From Butyrivibrio sp. XPD2002 (GTDB taxonomy: Bacteria > Bacillota > Clostridia > Lachnospirales > Lachnospiraceae): 64,000 nucleotides of DNA. The DNA is taken from positions 33,525-97,524 of the forward strand of contig NZ_AUIY01000024.1 in NCBI RefSeq assembly GCF_000423945.1. The letters run 5' to 3'. The position numbers were made by a program, and so were the translations under genes. This document shows, in pieces, positions 53,798-62,812 of this stretch; the stretch's first letter is position 1; each line of letters starts with the position of its first letter. A model generated the notes under the pieces. It had not been told where the DNA came from. It searched no databases and saw only the letters and a program-made list of their open reading frames with translations.

Positions 53798-54892
53798 TCA
53801 TAAAAACTTCATAAGCTCATCGATGTCTTCTTTAGTGGTCGCCCAGTCCGTGGCAAGCCTTATTACGGTGTGGGTATCGTCATATTTCTCCCAGAAGCCG
53901 TATCTTACATGCTCTGATAATTCCTTTAATTTCTCATCATCCATCAAAATGAATTGCTGATTGGTGGGAGAATCGATGAATAACTGATAGCCCTTTTTAA
54001 CGAGCTCTGCGCGAAGCTCCTCTGCCATATCAATGGCATTGCGGCTGATGTTCATGTAAAGATCATCAGTAAAAAGAGTATCAAACATAAGTCCAAGGAG
54101 CCATCCCTTTGCAAGAAGGGCACCATGCTGCTTGATGATGGGAACAGGGTGCTTTGTGGGCACTTTTTTCGGAAATACGACAGCCTCTCCAAACAGTGCG
54201 CCAACCTTGGTTCCGCCGATATAAAATGCATCAACGAGCCTTGCTATATCCTGAAGAGTCACATCTGTTCTGCGGCTCATGAGACCATAGCCAAGTCTCG
54301 CACCATCAAGGAAAAGCGGTATCTCATATTCCTTACAGATGGCTGAGAGCTCTTCAAGCTCTGACCTGGAATAAAGAGTGCCATACTCTGTCGGATGTGA
54401 AATGTACACTGCTCCTGGGAATACCATGTGCTCATGGTTATCATCTGCGTAAAAATCAGAGAGGAGCTTTTTGAGGTCACAGGCTCTGATCTTACCGATC
54501 TGATCGGAATAAACCGGTTTTTTTGAAGTACCTTCGCCAGATAACTCTTTGGGCTCTACAAATCCGGGGATAGTAAGCACCTTATGGCCGGAAAACTCGA
54601 TGGCACCTGCTTCGTGAGCTGCCACATGTCCTGTCTGAGCAGCCACAACGCCCTCATAGGGCTCAAGAAGCATATCGATAATGATCTGATTGGTCTGGGT
54701 TCCGCCCACCAGAAAGAACACATCTGCGTCCTTTGCATCGCAGGCTTCTCTTATCTTATCAGCTGCGCTTTTGCAGTATTCGTCGGTGCCGTAGCCATCT
54801 AACTGTTCAAAATTGGTTTCCTGGAGGCGCTTCAATATGTTAGGATGAGCGCCTTTTGTGTAATCACTTGAAAAGGATATTTTTTTTCTCAT
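53798..54892 (-). CDS. PLP-dependent threonine aldolase-like lyase
   Basis: A 364-aa enzyme of the beta-eliminating lyase/threonine aldolase group. It opens FSSDYTKGAHPNILKRLQET and continues DGYGTDEYCKSA and FFLVGGTQTNQ (PLP phosphate region); FLDGARLGYG carries the Asp that holds the pyridine ring and YIGGTKVGALFGEA the PLP-binding Lys. These enzymes cleave threonine or allo-threonine to glycine and acetaldehyde; related members act on tryptophan or tyrosine, so specificity is open. ATG at 54892; the longer frame from 54949 adds an unlikely N-terminus. Its ribosome site is weak (GAAAGTG). Confidence 0.9.
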   Translation of the reverse strand: MRKKISFSSDYTKGAHPNILKRLQETNFEQLDGYGTDEYCKSAADKIREACDAKDADVFFLVGGTQTNQIIIDMLLEPYEGVVAAQTGHVAAHEAGAIEFSGHKVLTIPGFVEPKELSGEGTSKKPVYSDQIGKIRACDLKKLLSDFYADDNHEHMVFPGAVYISHPTEYGTLYSRSELEELSAICKEYEIPLFLDGARLGYGLMSRRTDVTLQDIARLVDAFYIGGTKVGALFGEAVVFPKKVPTKHPVPIIKQHGALLAKGWLLGLMFDTLFTDDLYMNISRNAIDMAEELRAELVKKGYQLFIDSPTNQQFILMDDEKLKELSEHVRYGFWEKYDDTHTVIRLATDWATTKEDIDELMKFL

Positions 54893-55033
54893 TTTGTTTT
54901 CACTTTCTAAAAAAGATATGCAATATAATTGTGTCGGGTTTACAGCCAATACTATGATAATAGCTATGTTTCAGGGGAGTAGCAAGCCTCTTTTTTGAAG
55001 GACTTTGCAAGACAAAACAATTTGATGATACAA

Positions 55034-55062
55034 CATCATGATGTAATGATGTCATGATGTAT
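55034..55062. repeat. ATGATGTCAT element, compound copy
   Basis: CATCATGATGTAATGATGTC followed by ATGATGTAT contains three overlapping ATGATGT words and the same CATGATGTAT end as the parA-proximal repeats. It lies 140 bp upstream of the methylglyoxal synthase gene, more than 22 kb from parA. Confidence 0.7.
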
Positions 55063-55200
55063 AAGGCGAAATGAATATGATAAAGTCTACCCAAAACAGC
55101 CAGAAATGGTATAATAATCCACATTAGCGGCGTTTTTACCGCTACAGATTTTTTCGATAAAGACTAATTTAGCATTAAAAAACAACTTGGGAGGACAGAT

Positions 55201-55680
55201 ATGACAGATACAATTACACTTACAATTGGAAAACAGAAAAATATTGCACTTATCGCCCATGATGGTAAGAAAGCAGAGCTTATAAAGTGGTGTAAGGATA
55301 ATGCGGAGACACTTAAGAATCATTTCCTGTGCGGAACAGGGACAACAGCCCGCATGATTACAGATGCCACAGGACTTCCTGTAAGAGGCTACAACTCCGG
55401 CCCGCTTGGAGGCGACCAGCAGATTGGTGCCAAGATAGTAGAGGGAAAGGTTGATTTCGTAATTTTCTTTTCCGATCCGCTTACAGCAGCACCTCATGAT
55501 CCTGATGTAAAGGCGCTTATGAGAATTGCACAGGTTTATGATATTCCATTCGCCAATAATAAAGCTACAGCTGATTTCCTTCTTCATTCAACTTATATGG
55601 ACGAGGAATATAACCATGACATCATCAATTTCAAGCAGAATATCGCTAATAGAGCAGAAACCCTGCCATCAGAGATGTAA
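55201..55680 (+). CDS. mgsA: Methylglyoxal synthase
   Basis: A 159-aa enzyme that turns dihydroxyacetone phosphate into methylglyoxal and phosphate, a bypass when sugar phosphates accumulate. The phosphate-binding and catalytic residues are visible: IALIAHDGKKAEL, CGTGTTARM, GPLGGDQQIG (catalytic Asp) and FFSDPLTAAPHDPD. Length fits the family. ATG follows GGGAGGACAG. In Butyrivibrio relatives this enzyme is known to be part of sugar metabolism; here it stands alone beside the maltodextrin locus. Confidence 0.95.
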   Translation: MTDTITLTIGKQKNIALIAHDGKKAELIKWCKDNAETLKNHFLCGTGTTARMITDATGLPVRGYNSGPLGGDQQIGAKIVEGKVDFVIFFSDPLTAAPHDPDVKALMRIAQVYDIPFANNKATADFLLHSTYMDEEYNHDIINFKQNIANRAETLPSEM

Positions 55681-55733
55681 GGAAAGCTTTAGGCAATTTT
55701 GCGAGGATATTATCTGCTTTAAATTTTTACCGT

Positions 55734-56618
55734 TTATACTTTATATTCGTGCTTTACATCGAATTTTTTCTCGAGCGCATTCATCATGATATTCATGGCG
55801 AGATTGGCTTTTCTCTCGATATCGTGGTGGATGTTTTTGGCTTTAAAATAGCTATTTGGGGCATCGCTGCTGGAAATGATGGCTATTTCCTTACAATTTG
55901 CATACTGCATGAGGATCATGCCAAGGTGTGAGCCGAAAACCAGGGCTTTTTTGCCTTTTAATTTGGAAAAGCCCTCTCTTTCCAGATCGGAGAAATATAA
56001 AGTTTTCTCATCCGGGACTACAGAGGAGATGTAATTTCTGTAGCCTTCATTATTGTACTTATCAGTAACGAGGTAGAAATCATCACCAAGGTGCTCCTTT
56101 GCCTGAGATACCAGGATCTCCATGTCAGTATGGATCTGATAGAAAAGGAAATCGTTGATGATCATGTCGAGGCAGAGGATGGGGATGAAGTAATGACCGG
56201 ACATCTGCTTGAAGATGCTGTTTTCGAGGTCGATCGCGATTATTCCATCAAGTCCCTGTACCGGTTTATTGTATTCAGCCTCAGATTCGATAGGAATAAG
56301 CTGGCAGTTAAAGCCTATCCTTATAAATCTCTCTGCCAGAAGATTAATAAGAGTCATAATCTCCATATTTCTGGAGGGAGTATCTGCCTTGAGCTGATAC
56401 ATAACGCCGATGGTGTAGGTACTCTTTCTTACGTCTATATTCCTATATTTTTCAGGAATACTGTAGTTTAACAAATTTGCAACCTGAAGAACCTTCTTCC
56501 TGGTTGCGTCACTTATTTTTGTATCCTTTTTATCGTTAAGTACATAGGAGACAGTAGCAACTGAAACGCCTGCCTTTGCGGCTATATCGCGGACAGTTGC
56601 TTTTTTTTCGTTAGCCAT
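55734..56618 (-). CDS. LacI-family regulator of the maltodextrin locus
   Basis: A 294-aa protein, somewhat shorter than the usual 330-345. The helix-turn-helix reads TVRDIAAKAGVSVATVSYVL followed by the NDKKDTKISDATRKKVLQVA hinge helix; the sensor half is reduced and ends early. ATG behind AGGACGGAGC. It is divergent from the maltodextrin operon, with GTTAAC-rich palindromes between, so it is the likely repressor of that operon. Confidence 0.93.
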   Translation of the reverse strand: MANEKKATVRDIAAKAGVSVATVSYVLNDKKDTKISDATRKKVLQVANLLNYSIPEKYRNIDVRKSTYTIGVMYQLKADTPSRNMEIMTLINLLAERFIRIGFNCQLIPIESEAEYNKPVQGLDGIIAIDLENSIFKQMSGHYFIPILCLDMIINDFLFYQIHTDMEILVSQAKEHLGDDFYLVTDKYNNEGYRNYISSVVPDEKTLYFSDLEREGFSKLKGKKALVFGSHLGMILMQYANCKEIAIISSSDAPNSYFKAKNIHHDIERKANLAMNIMMNALEKKFDVKHEYKV

Positions 56619-56647
56619 TTTGCTCCGTCCTTTACATTTTATATTTG

Positions 56648-56746
56648 GGTTAACAAGTTAACCTAATGATAGCAAAGCATCTCGGTGTTGACAAGAGAAA
56701 TTTAAAGTGCTATTACTAGTTTAACAGTTAAGTTAACAAGTTTAAC
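56648..56746. promoter_or_regulatory. Operator cluster of the maltodextrin locus
   Basis: GGTTAACAAGTTAACC (56648-56663) is a perfect inverted repeat with a two-base spacer. Two related sites follow at 56719-56734 (GTTTAACAGTTAAGTT) and 56731-56746 (AGTTAACAAGTTTAAC). They flank the promoter at 56688, a layout suited to looping repression by the divergent LacI-type protein. Confidence 0.65.
56688..56716 (+). promoter_or_regulatory. Promoter of the maltodextrin operon
   Basis: TTGACA (56688-56693), a 17-bp spacer, then TATTAC (56711-56716); the downstream operators begin directly after the -10 box. Confidence 0.7.
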
Positions 56747-56772
56747 AAAACAAAACGCGGAGGATTAAAATT

Positions 56773-57537
56773 ATGGGAAAGAGATCATTTTTCACAAAAA
56801 TGCTGGCTGGATCAATGACAACAATGCTGGTTATAGGAAGTCTGTCAGGCTGTGGCAGCTCCAAGGCTGCAGGTAAGCCGGCAGAAGAGATCACAGTTAC
56901 CTTCATGAACCAGGATGAAACCCTTGGTACTGTGACAGGAACGGCTGGTGAAGCTCTTGATAAGGCCACATACGAAGCTTATGAGCAGGCAGATGGCGCA
57001 GAGTTTAACGGATGGTTCGAAACACCTTCATTTGTTGAAGCCAGTAAGAAGGATCCTTCAACAGATACTTTTGATAAGGACACAACCCTGTACGGAGATT
57101 TCAGAGCTGAAGCAGCGGCAGAGGACACAAGACACTGGTATATAGCAGGAACTTCAACAAAGGGTTCTCTACAGGTTAACAACTGGGCAGCTGATCTTAG
57201 CGATGAGGAAAAGGCAGAATTTGAGCTTGTTCCCACAGGCGTAAATGCAAATGAGTTTTCACTTACAATCGACCTGTTTGAAGGCGATCAGTTCCAGGTT
57301 ATTCATGACTGGTCATGGGATGGACAGAAGGGCTTTGGTAAGTTTACAGATATTGATGAGACTCAGATGAAAAATGCCGGAGGCCTTGGCGGAACAGATG
57401 ATACAGCTAATGTTGAGGTTGTAGTTGATGGAAATTACACCATTACATTAATAACAAATCCCGATAATCAGGCTCAGGATACACTTTCAATAGTCAGAAA
57501 CTCTGATCCGGTAGCTACTGAAGAAGTTTCAGAGTAA
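56773..57537 (+). CDS. Starch-binding-like lipoprotein with a Listeria-Bacteroides repeat domain
   Basis: A 254-aa exported lipoprotein. Signal peptide and lipobox GSLSGC (about residues 22-27). Residues about 38-110 resemble the Listeria-Bacteroides (InlB-type) beta-grasp repeat: VTFMNQDETLGTVTGTAGEA, FNGWFETPSFV and TTLYGDF. Residues about 118-245 form a second beta-rich domain opening WYIAGTSTKGSLQVNNWAAD with several Trp, similar to SusE/SusF-like starch-binding domains. ATG behind GGAGGA. It is the first gene of the maltodextrin operon and probably holds starch fragments at the cell surface. Confidence 0.82.
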   Translation: MGKRSFFTKMLAGSMTTMLVIGSLSGCGSSKAAGKPAEEITVTFMNQDETLGTVTGTAGEALDKATYEAYEQADGAEFNGWFETPSFVEASKKDPSTDTFDKDTTLYGDFRAEAAAEDTRHWYIAGTSTKGSLQVNNWAADLSDEEKAEFELVPTGVNANEFSLTIDLFEGDQFQVIHDWSWDGQKGFGKFTDIDETQMKNAGGLGGTDDTANVEVVVDGNYTITLITNPDNQAQDTLSIVRNSDPVATEEVSE

Positions 57538-57550
57538 AGGGGCAGTATAA

Positions 57551-59227
57551 ATGAACCAATTTGCACTGTTGCATATAACGGATTCGGCGTACTGTTTTCC
57601 GATATCTGAGCATGAAATTGTAATACGACTAAGAACAGCAAGGGACGACATCAAGAAGGCGTGGATCGTATATGAGAGTAAATATGTGATCGGTGAGAGT
57701 CAGAGGAAGGCTCTGATGAAAAGGGAGCTTCGCGGGGAATTATACGATTATTATTCAATAACACTTGATCTTCAGGATACGAGGCTTGCTTACGTATTTT
57801 ACCTGTATGACGGAGAGGATTACTACTATTTCTCAGAGGACGGAGCTACCGCTGATTATGATTTTACCAAGGGATATTACAACTTTTTCCAGTATCCATA
57901 CATAAATAATGCAGATGTCTTTGATAAGGAGGAGTGGCTGTCACAGGCCTGTTTTTATCAGATATTCATAGACAGATTCTGCATCGGGGATGAAGAGAAG
58001 GACAAGGACTACATAAACCTCAAATGGGGCGATATCCCCAATCCCAGGAGCTTTGCAGGCGGCGATATAAGGGGCATCATAAATAAACTCGATTATATAC
58101 AAAGGCTCGGGTGTGATGCCCTGTATCTTACGCCGATTTTCAAGTCTCCCTCCAATCACAAGTACGATATTGTGGACTATTTCGAGATAGACAGGGAGTT
58201 TGGAACTAAGGAAGACCTGCAAGAGCTGGTAAAGGACCTCCATGGACGAGGAATGAGGATAATTCTCGACGCGGTATTTAACCATGTGAGTGAGAAAAAC
58301 GATAAGTTCCAGGATGTCGTCAAAAACGGCAGAAAATCGCAGTATTATGACTGGTTTGTGATAAGGGAGGATTATCCCAACAAGGAACCGCTCAACTACG
58401 AGGTTTTCGCCGGCTGCAAATATATGCCAAAGTGGAACACCTCCAACCCGGATGTGCAGGATTATCTCATATCCATCGCCACCTATTACATAAATGAGTT
58501 TGACATAGACGGCTGGAGGCTTGATGTATCCGATGAGATAAGCCACGATTTCTGGAGGAGGTTCAGGAAAAAGGTGAAGGCTGCCAAGAAGGAAGCGGTG
58601 ATAATCGGTGAAAACTGGCACGATGCCAGCAATTACCTAAAGGGCGATCAGTACGACAGCATTATGAATTACGCGTTTACCAAGGCGGCTCTTGATTATT
58701 TCGCGTATGATAAGTTCGACGCCGAAGGCATGGCGTTTAAACTAAATGATATCCTTGCAAGAAACTCTGATACGGTGAACGATATGATGTTGAACCTCCT
58801 GGATAGCCATGATACTGATAGGTTTTTCAGCGAGGTTCATGAGGACAAGGACAGACTGAAGGCCGCACTTACGCTGCTGTATCTGTTCCCGGGAGCGCCA
58901 TCGATTTTTTATGGTACGGAGTGCTATACTGTTGGTGGCTACGACCCAGATTGCAGAAGATGCATGGATTGGGAGAATACCCCTGAAAAGAGCCTTGGAG
59001 AGCTCATCAGGCGGCTCTCGGATATCAGGAAAAAGGGCAGATTTTCATTCAGTGGGACATCAATATATCCATCTGAAGACAAGAAGCTGCTGTGTATGAA
59101 AAGACACGGCGAAAATGCTGATATGGCACTATATATAAATCAGACTGACTGTATGGGTCAAGACGGAGAAATCCAGGTGGAACCCGGTAAATACAGACTG
59201 TTCGTAGACGGAGGAGAAGTAATATGA
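57551..59227 (+). CDS. GH13 neopullulanase/cyclomaltodextrinase-type alpha-glucanase (cytosolic)
   Basis: A 558-aa enzyme without signal peptide. An N-terminal sandwich domain (about residues 1-125, CBM34-like) precedes the GH13 barrel: FYQIFIDRFCIGD, GGDIRGIINKLDYIQRLGCD, DAVFNHVS, the nucleophile Asp in GWRLDVSDE, the acid/base Glu in IIGENWHD and the third catalytic Asp in LLDSHDTDR. This pattern fits the GH13_20 cyclomaltodextrinase/neopullulanase group, which cuts imported malto-oligosaccharides and cyclodextrins. ATG behind AAAGGGG. Its stop overlaps the next ATG (ATGA). Confidence 0.92.
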   Translation: MNQFALLHITDSAYCFPISEHEIVIRLRTARDDIKKAWIVYESKYVIGESQRKALMKRELRGELYDYYSITLDLQDTRLAYVFYLYDGEDYYYFSEDGATADYDFTKGYYNFFQYPYINNADVFDKEEWLSQACFYQIFIDRFCIGDEEKDKDYINLKWGDIPNPRSFAGGDIRGIINKLDYIQRLGCDALYLTPIFKSPSNHKYDIVDYFEIDREFGTKEDLQELVKDLHGRGMRIILDAVFNHVSEKNDKFQDVVKNGRKSQYYDWFVIREDYPNKEPLNYEVFAGCKYMPKWNTSNPDVQDYLISIATYYINEFDIDGWRLDVSDEISHDFWRRFRKKVKAAKKEAVIIGENWHDASNYLKGDQYDSIMNYAFTKAALDYFAYDKFDAEGMAFKLNDILARNSDTVNDMMLNLLDSHDTDRFFSEVHEDKDRLKAALTLLYLFPGAPSIFYGTECYTVGGYDPDCRRCMDWENTPEKSLGELIRRLSDIRKKGRFSFSGTSIYPSEDKKLLCMKRHGENADMALYINQTDCMGQDGEIQVEPGKYRLFVDGGEVI

Positions 59228-60675
59228 AGTATATGAAGAAGGCGCTTAGCCTGTTATTAATATCATCACTGGCGGCCGGTGCTACAGCCTGCGGAAGCAG
59301 CAGCGGCAAGGCTTCAGGTGAGAAATCCGAGGATGGAGTCATAACCTTAAGAATACTTGAGAATGATACAGCAAAATCAGAGGGTTATCTTGATGAACTC
59401 CTTAATGAGTTTAACGAAGCCTACAAGGATAAGGGAATCGTTGCGGTTGATGCAAACATGGATGAGTACAGTAATCTTGCGGAAAACGGCCCTTATGGCT
59501 ATGGTCCTGACGTATTGTATCAGGCAAATGACAAGCTTATGACCTATGCTGAGGATAAGCATATTCTGGCCCTTAACAGGGATGATTTCGAGTGTGCAAA
59601 GCTCATTCCGGAGGAGGCCTGGGATGCATTTACCATCGTGGTCGACGGAAAACAGTACACCTGCGCGATTCCTGTAAACGTTCAGGAGCCCATGCTTTTT
59701 TACAGAAAGGATAAGCTTCCGGAAAACTGGGAAACCGACTGGGATAAGGATGGCGACAAGACTCCGGATTTCTTCCAGAACTGGAGCAGCTTATATCAGT
59801 ATTCCGAGCAGATTCAGGATGACTCTGACGGCGAGAATTACGGCCTTGTGGCAGCCTGCAATGACCTTTATATGATGGCAGAGTTTATGTTCTCTTACGG
59901 CGGTTATGTATTCGGGAAGGATGAAAACGGCATCTCAAACCCCGAGGATGTGGGATTTGGCAAGGCTGACGCTGCAAAGGGAATGATGGGACTCAGGCAG
60001 TTTGCGGGAGTTATGAGCGAGGAGTGTATCGATGACTCCATCGGTCAGAACAGATACTCCAAGGTTGCGGATGGCACATATTTCTGCTCTATATCAACGC
60101 CGGATACCTATGTTCTTTTCCACGACAGACTTGCTGATGTATATAAGGCAGAGGGGCTTAGCGACGCAGAGGCTTCCGATAAGGCAACTGAAAATCTTGG
60201 AATGATAGAGCTTCCCGGAAAAATGCCTGCAGACGGCAATCTTTCAGGTAATGACACAGAAGTTGACACAGTTGTCATGGGTGGTGTCAACGGCTACGGA
60301 ATCAGTGCCTACACTGAACACAAGGAAGCGTGCATAGAGTTTGTTAACTTTGCAACCAGCAGAGAGATGATCAAGAAAAGAGCTGAAATCCTCGGAATAG
60401 CACCTACAAGATCCGATGTGGCTGAGGAGATCGGCGGCGTAACAGGTATGATTTTTGAGAGCCTTAATGCCGGACATATCAGTCTTATGCCTTCAGTGAA
60501 GGCCGTTGATCAGATCTGGGATCCCATGCGCACACTTCTTAGTGATGTGGCTAAGGATGCATTCAGAGAGATTAAGGGCGAAGAGGTGAAGTACAGCGAC
60601 GAAGCTGCTATGCAGGAAGCCCTGGATAAGGCATCACAGAGCATCTATGATGCAATTTTTACTTTGTCAAAATAA
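59224..60675 (+). CDS. Maltodextrin-binding lipoprotein
   Basis: A 483-aa family 1 solute-binding protein of maltose type. Signal peptide with lipobox GATAC (about residues 19-23), then VITLRILENDTAKSEGYLDE and the typical GYGPDVLYQANDKLMTYAED, AIPVNVQEPMLFYRKDKLPE segments of MalE homologues. The ATG overlaps the GH13 stop by four bases and has GGAGG upstream, so expression is coupled. An extra D-x-D-x-D loop (TDWDKDGDKTPDFF) may bind calcium. Together with the two permeases it forms a maltodextrin importer. Confidence 0.93.
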   Translation: MKYMKKALSLLLISSLAAGATACGSSSGKASGEKSEDGVITLRILENDTAKSEGYLDELLNEFNEAYKDKGIVAVDANMDEYSNLAENGPYGYGPDVLYQANDKLMTYAEDKHILALNRDDFECAKLIPEEAWDAFTIVVDGKQYTCAIPVNVQEPMLFYRKDKLPENWETDWDKDGDKTPDFFQNWSSLYQYSEQIQDDSDGENYGLVAACNDLYMMAEFMFSYGGYVFGKDENGISNPEDVGFGKADAAKGMMGLRQFAGVMSEECIDDSIGQNRYSKVADGTYFCSISTPDTYVLFHDRLADVYKAEGLSDAEASDKATENLGMIELPGKMPADGNLSGNDTEVDTVVMGGVNGYGISAYTEHKEACIEFVNFATSREMIKKRAEILGIAPTRSDVAEEIGGVTGMIFESLNAGHISLMPSVKAVDQIWDPMRTLLSDVAKDAFREIKGEEVKYSDEAAMQEALDKASQSIYDAIFTLSK

Positions 60676-60687
60676 GGGAGCCATGAA

Positions 60688-61974
60688 ATGAAATCTACTA
60701 ACGTTAAAACCAAGTGCTCCTATGTGGTAATGGGACTTGGACAGTTCCTGTACGGGCAGAGGATCAAAGGCCTTTTGTATATGGCGGTCCTTGGGTTGTA
60801 TATTTGGTACCTGTTTAGTGCGGGAATCACTGATATTGTGGGATTTTTCACCCTCGGTACCGTGGAGGGCGATCCCTGGCTGGGCGTTGCCGGTGATGAC
60901 TCCATCATCATGATGCTTAAGGGAATACTGTCGTTTCTCATTCTGATAGCAGTAATTGTTTTCTATTTTTCCAATATAAGAGACATTAAAAATACGGAAA
61001 AGCTGGTGGAACAGGGTAAGCCTGTTCCCGGCTTCTACGCTTCACTTCTGTCCTTTGTGGATAAGAAATTCTATGTTGTTGCGCTGTTTTTGCCGGTGGT
61101 GGGGGTTGCAGTATTCAACATTCTTCCGATCATTTTCATGATTCTTATAGCCTTCACCAACTATGGCGGAGATATCGTTCCGCCTAAGCTTGTTGACTGG
61201 GTGGGACTAAGCAATTTTGCTCAGATACTGTCTCTTTCCGGAATCAAGGACACCTTCGTAAGGATACTTGGCTGGAACATTATTTGGGCGGTAAGCGCTA
61301 CAATAATTAACTATTTTGGCGGGCTTTTCCTGGCGCTTCTTTTAAATAAAAAGTGTGTAAAGGGAAAAACCTTCTGGAGGGCGTTTCCTATTCTTGCCTA
61401 TGCTGTACCGGGATTTATCACGCTTCTTGGCTTCAAGTTCATGTTTTCCTATGGCGGCCCCATAAACTACTATCTTAAGGCTTTTGGGCTGCAGGCCGTG
61501 GGATTTCTGGACATTGATGCGGGCTGGAAGGCCAGAATAATAGGACTTTTGGTAAATGCATGGATATCAATTCCTACATCCATGCTCCTTGCGACAGGAA
61601 TACTGTCAAATATGAATAATGAGCTCTATGAAGCCGCAAGTCTTGATGGAGCAGGAAGATGGAAGCAGTTTACAAAGCTTACACTTCCCTTTGTGGTATT
61701 TTCTACTACCCCTACGCTAATAACCAGCTTCGTAGGTAACTTCAATAACTTTGGAGTGTTCTATTTCCTGAGAGGCGGACTGTATCTGGACGATTATTTC
61801 CTTGCCAGCGATACGGATCTGCTCATTAACTGGCTCTACAATCTCTCAATTGATAATAACTACTATGGGATAGGAGCCGCAGTAAGTCTCATTATTTTCA
61901 TAATAACATCTGTTATATCATTAACAGCATACGTGAATTCATCAGCATTTAAAAAGGAGGATACATTCAGATGA
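60688..61974 (+). CDS. Maltodextrin ABC transporter permease MalF type (extended N-terminus)
   Basis: A 428-aa protein, about 110 residues longer than simple MalF-type permeases of Gram-positive bacteria. The extension (about residues 1-115) opens with a helix VVMGLGQFLYGQRIKGLLYM and contains two membrane helices. The core has FLPVVGVAVFNILPIIFMIL, then the EAA loop LYEAASLDGAGRWKQFTKLT followed by LPF. ATG seven bases after AAGGGAG. Its stop overlaps the next start (ATGA). Confidence 0.92.
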   Translation: MKSTNVKTKCSYVVMGLGQFLYGQRIKGLLYMAVLGLYIWYLFSAGITDIVGFFTLGTVEGDPWLGVAGDDSIIMMLKGILSFLILIAVIVFYFSNIRDIKNTEKLVEQGKPVPGFYASLLSFVDKKFYVVALFLPVVGVAVFNILPIIFMILIAFTNYGGDIVPPKLVDWVGLSNFAQILSLSGIKDTFVRILGWNIIWAVSATIINYFGGLFLALLLNKKCVKGKTFWRAFPILAYAVPGFITLLGFKFMFSYGGPINYYLKAFGLQAVGFLDIDAGWKARIIGLLVNAWISIPTSMLLATGILSNMNNELYEAASLDGAGRWKQFTKLTLPFVVFSTTPTLITSFVGNFNNFGVFYFLRGGLYLDDYFLASDTDLLINWLYNLSIDNNYYGIGAAVSLIIFIITSVISLTAYVNSSAFKKEDTFR

Positions 61975-62798
61975 GAAAGGAACGACTCTCAGAGGCAGTA
62001 ATAACGCATATAGTCCTGATTATTGTCTCCTTTGTATTCTTCTTCCCGGTGTTATGGCTTGTACTTGCGTCATTTTCAGCTTCAGGTTCAATATATGACT
62101 ATGAGGGATTCTTCCCCCAGAGCTATAGCCTTGGTACGTATATAAAGCTCTTTTCGGATACACAGATGTATGACTATCCCAGCTGGCTCAGGAATACGCT
62201 GTTTGTTGCAGTGTTTTCCTGTGTGCTGTCCACGGTTCTTGTCATACTTACTGCCTATACCATGAGCAGATTCAGATTTAAGATGAGAAAACCGCTGATG
62301 AAAACAACCCTTGTGCTCAGCATGTTCCCCAGCTTTATGGGAATGACGGCTGTTTACCTCATTATGATCAATTTCAATCTGATAAATAACCTTTGGAGCC
62401 TTATACTTGTTTATTCAGCCGGTGCACCCATGGGATATCTTGTGCAAAAGGGCTATTTTGACACTATAAGTAACTCTATCTATGAGGCTGCAAGAATTGA
62501 CGGAGCTTCGAATCCGACGATTTTCTGGAAGGTTACAATGCCGCTTTCCAAGCCAATACTGGTGTATACGGCACTTACCTCCTTTGCATGGCCCTGGAGT
62601 GACTTCATTTTACCTAACATGCTGCTTAAAAACCGTGATCTGTGGACTGTGGCGGTTGGACTTACACATCTTGGCGAGACAGAATTCTCAAGATTCGCAG
62701 CAGGAGCCATATTTATAGCGGTACCAATTGTTATTTTATATTTCTCATTATCGAGATTCCTTGTGGCAGGAGTGTCGGATGGAGCGGTTAAACAGTAA
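61971..62798 (+). CDS. Maltodextrin ABC transporter permease MalG type
   Basis: A 275-aa permease with six membrane helices; the EAA loop is IYEAARIDGASNPTIFWKVT followed by MPLSKP, and the end SRFLVAGVSDGAVKQ is diagnostic of MalG homologues. ATG overlaps the malF-type stop by four bases. No ATPase gene follows, so a shared MsmK-like ATPase encoded elsewhere is implied. Confidence 0.94.
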   Translation: MRKERLSEAVITHIVLIIVSFVFFFPVLWLVLASFSASGSIYDYEGFFPQSYSLGTYIKLFSDTQMYDYPSWLRNTLFVAVFSCVLSTVLVILTAYTMSRFRFKMRKPLMKTTLVLSMFPSFMGMTAVYLIMINFNLINNLWSLILVYSAGAPMGYLVQKGYFDTISNSIYEAARIDGASNPTIFWKVTMPLSKPILVYTALTSFAWPWSDFILPNMLLKNRDLWTVAVGLTHLGETEFSRFAAGAIFIAVPIVILYFSLSRFLVAGVSDGAVKQ

Positions 62799-62812
62799 GC
62801 GGAGAGAACACA

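Noticed and set aside
57941..58621. 226-codon minus-strand frame opposite the GH13 gene
   Set aside because: The GH13 catalytic motifs on the plus strand are intact and the antisense frame has no ribosome site or family resemblance.
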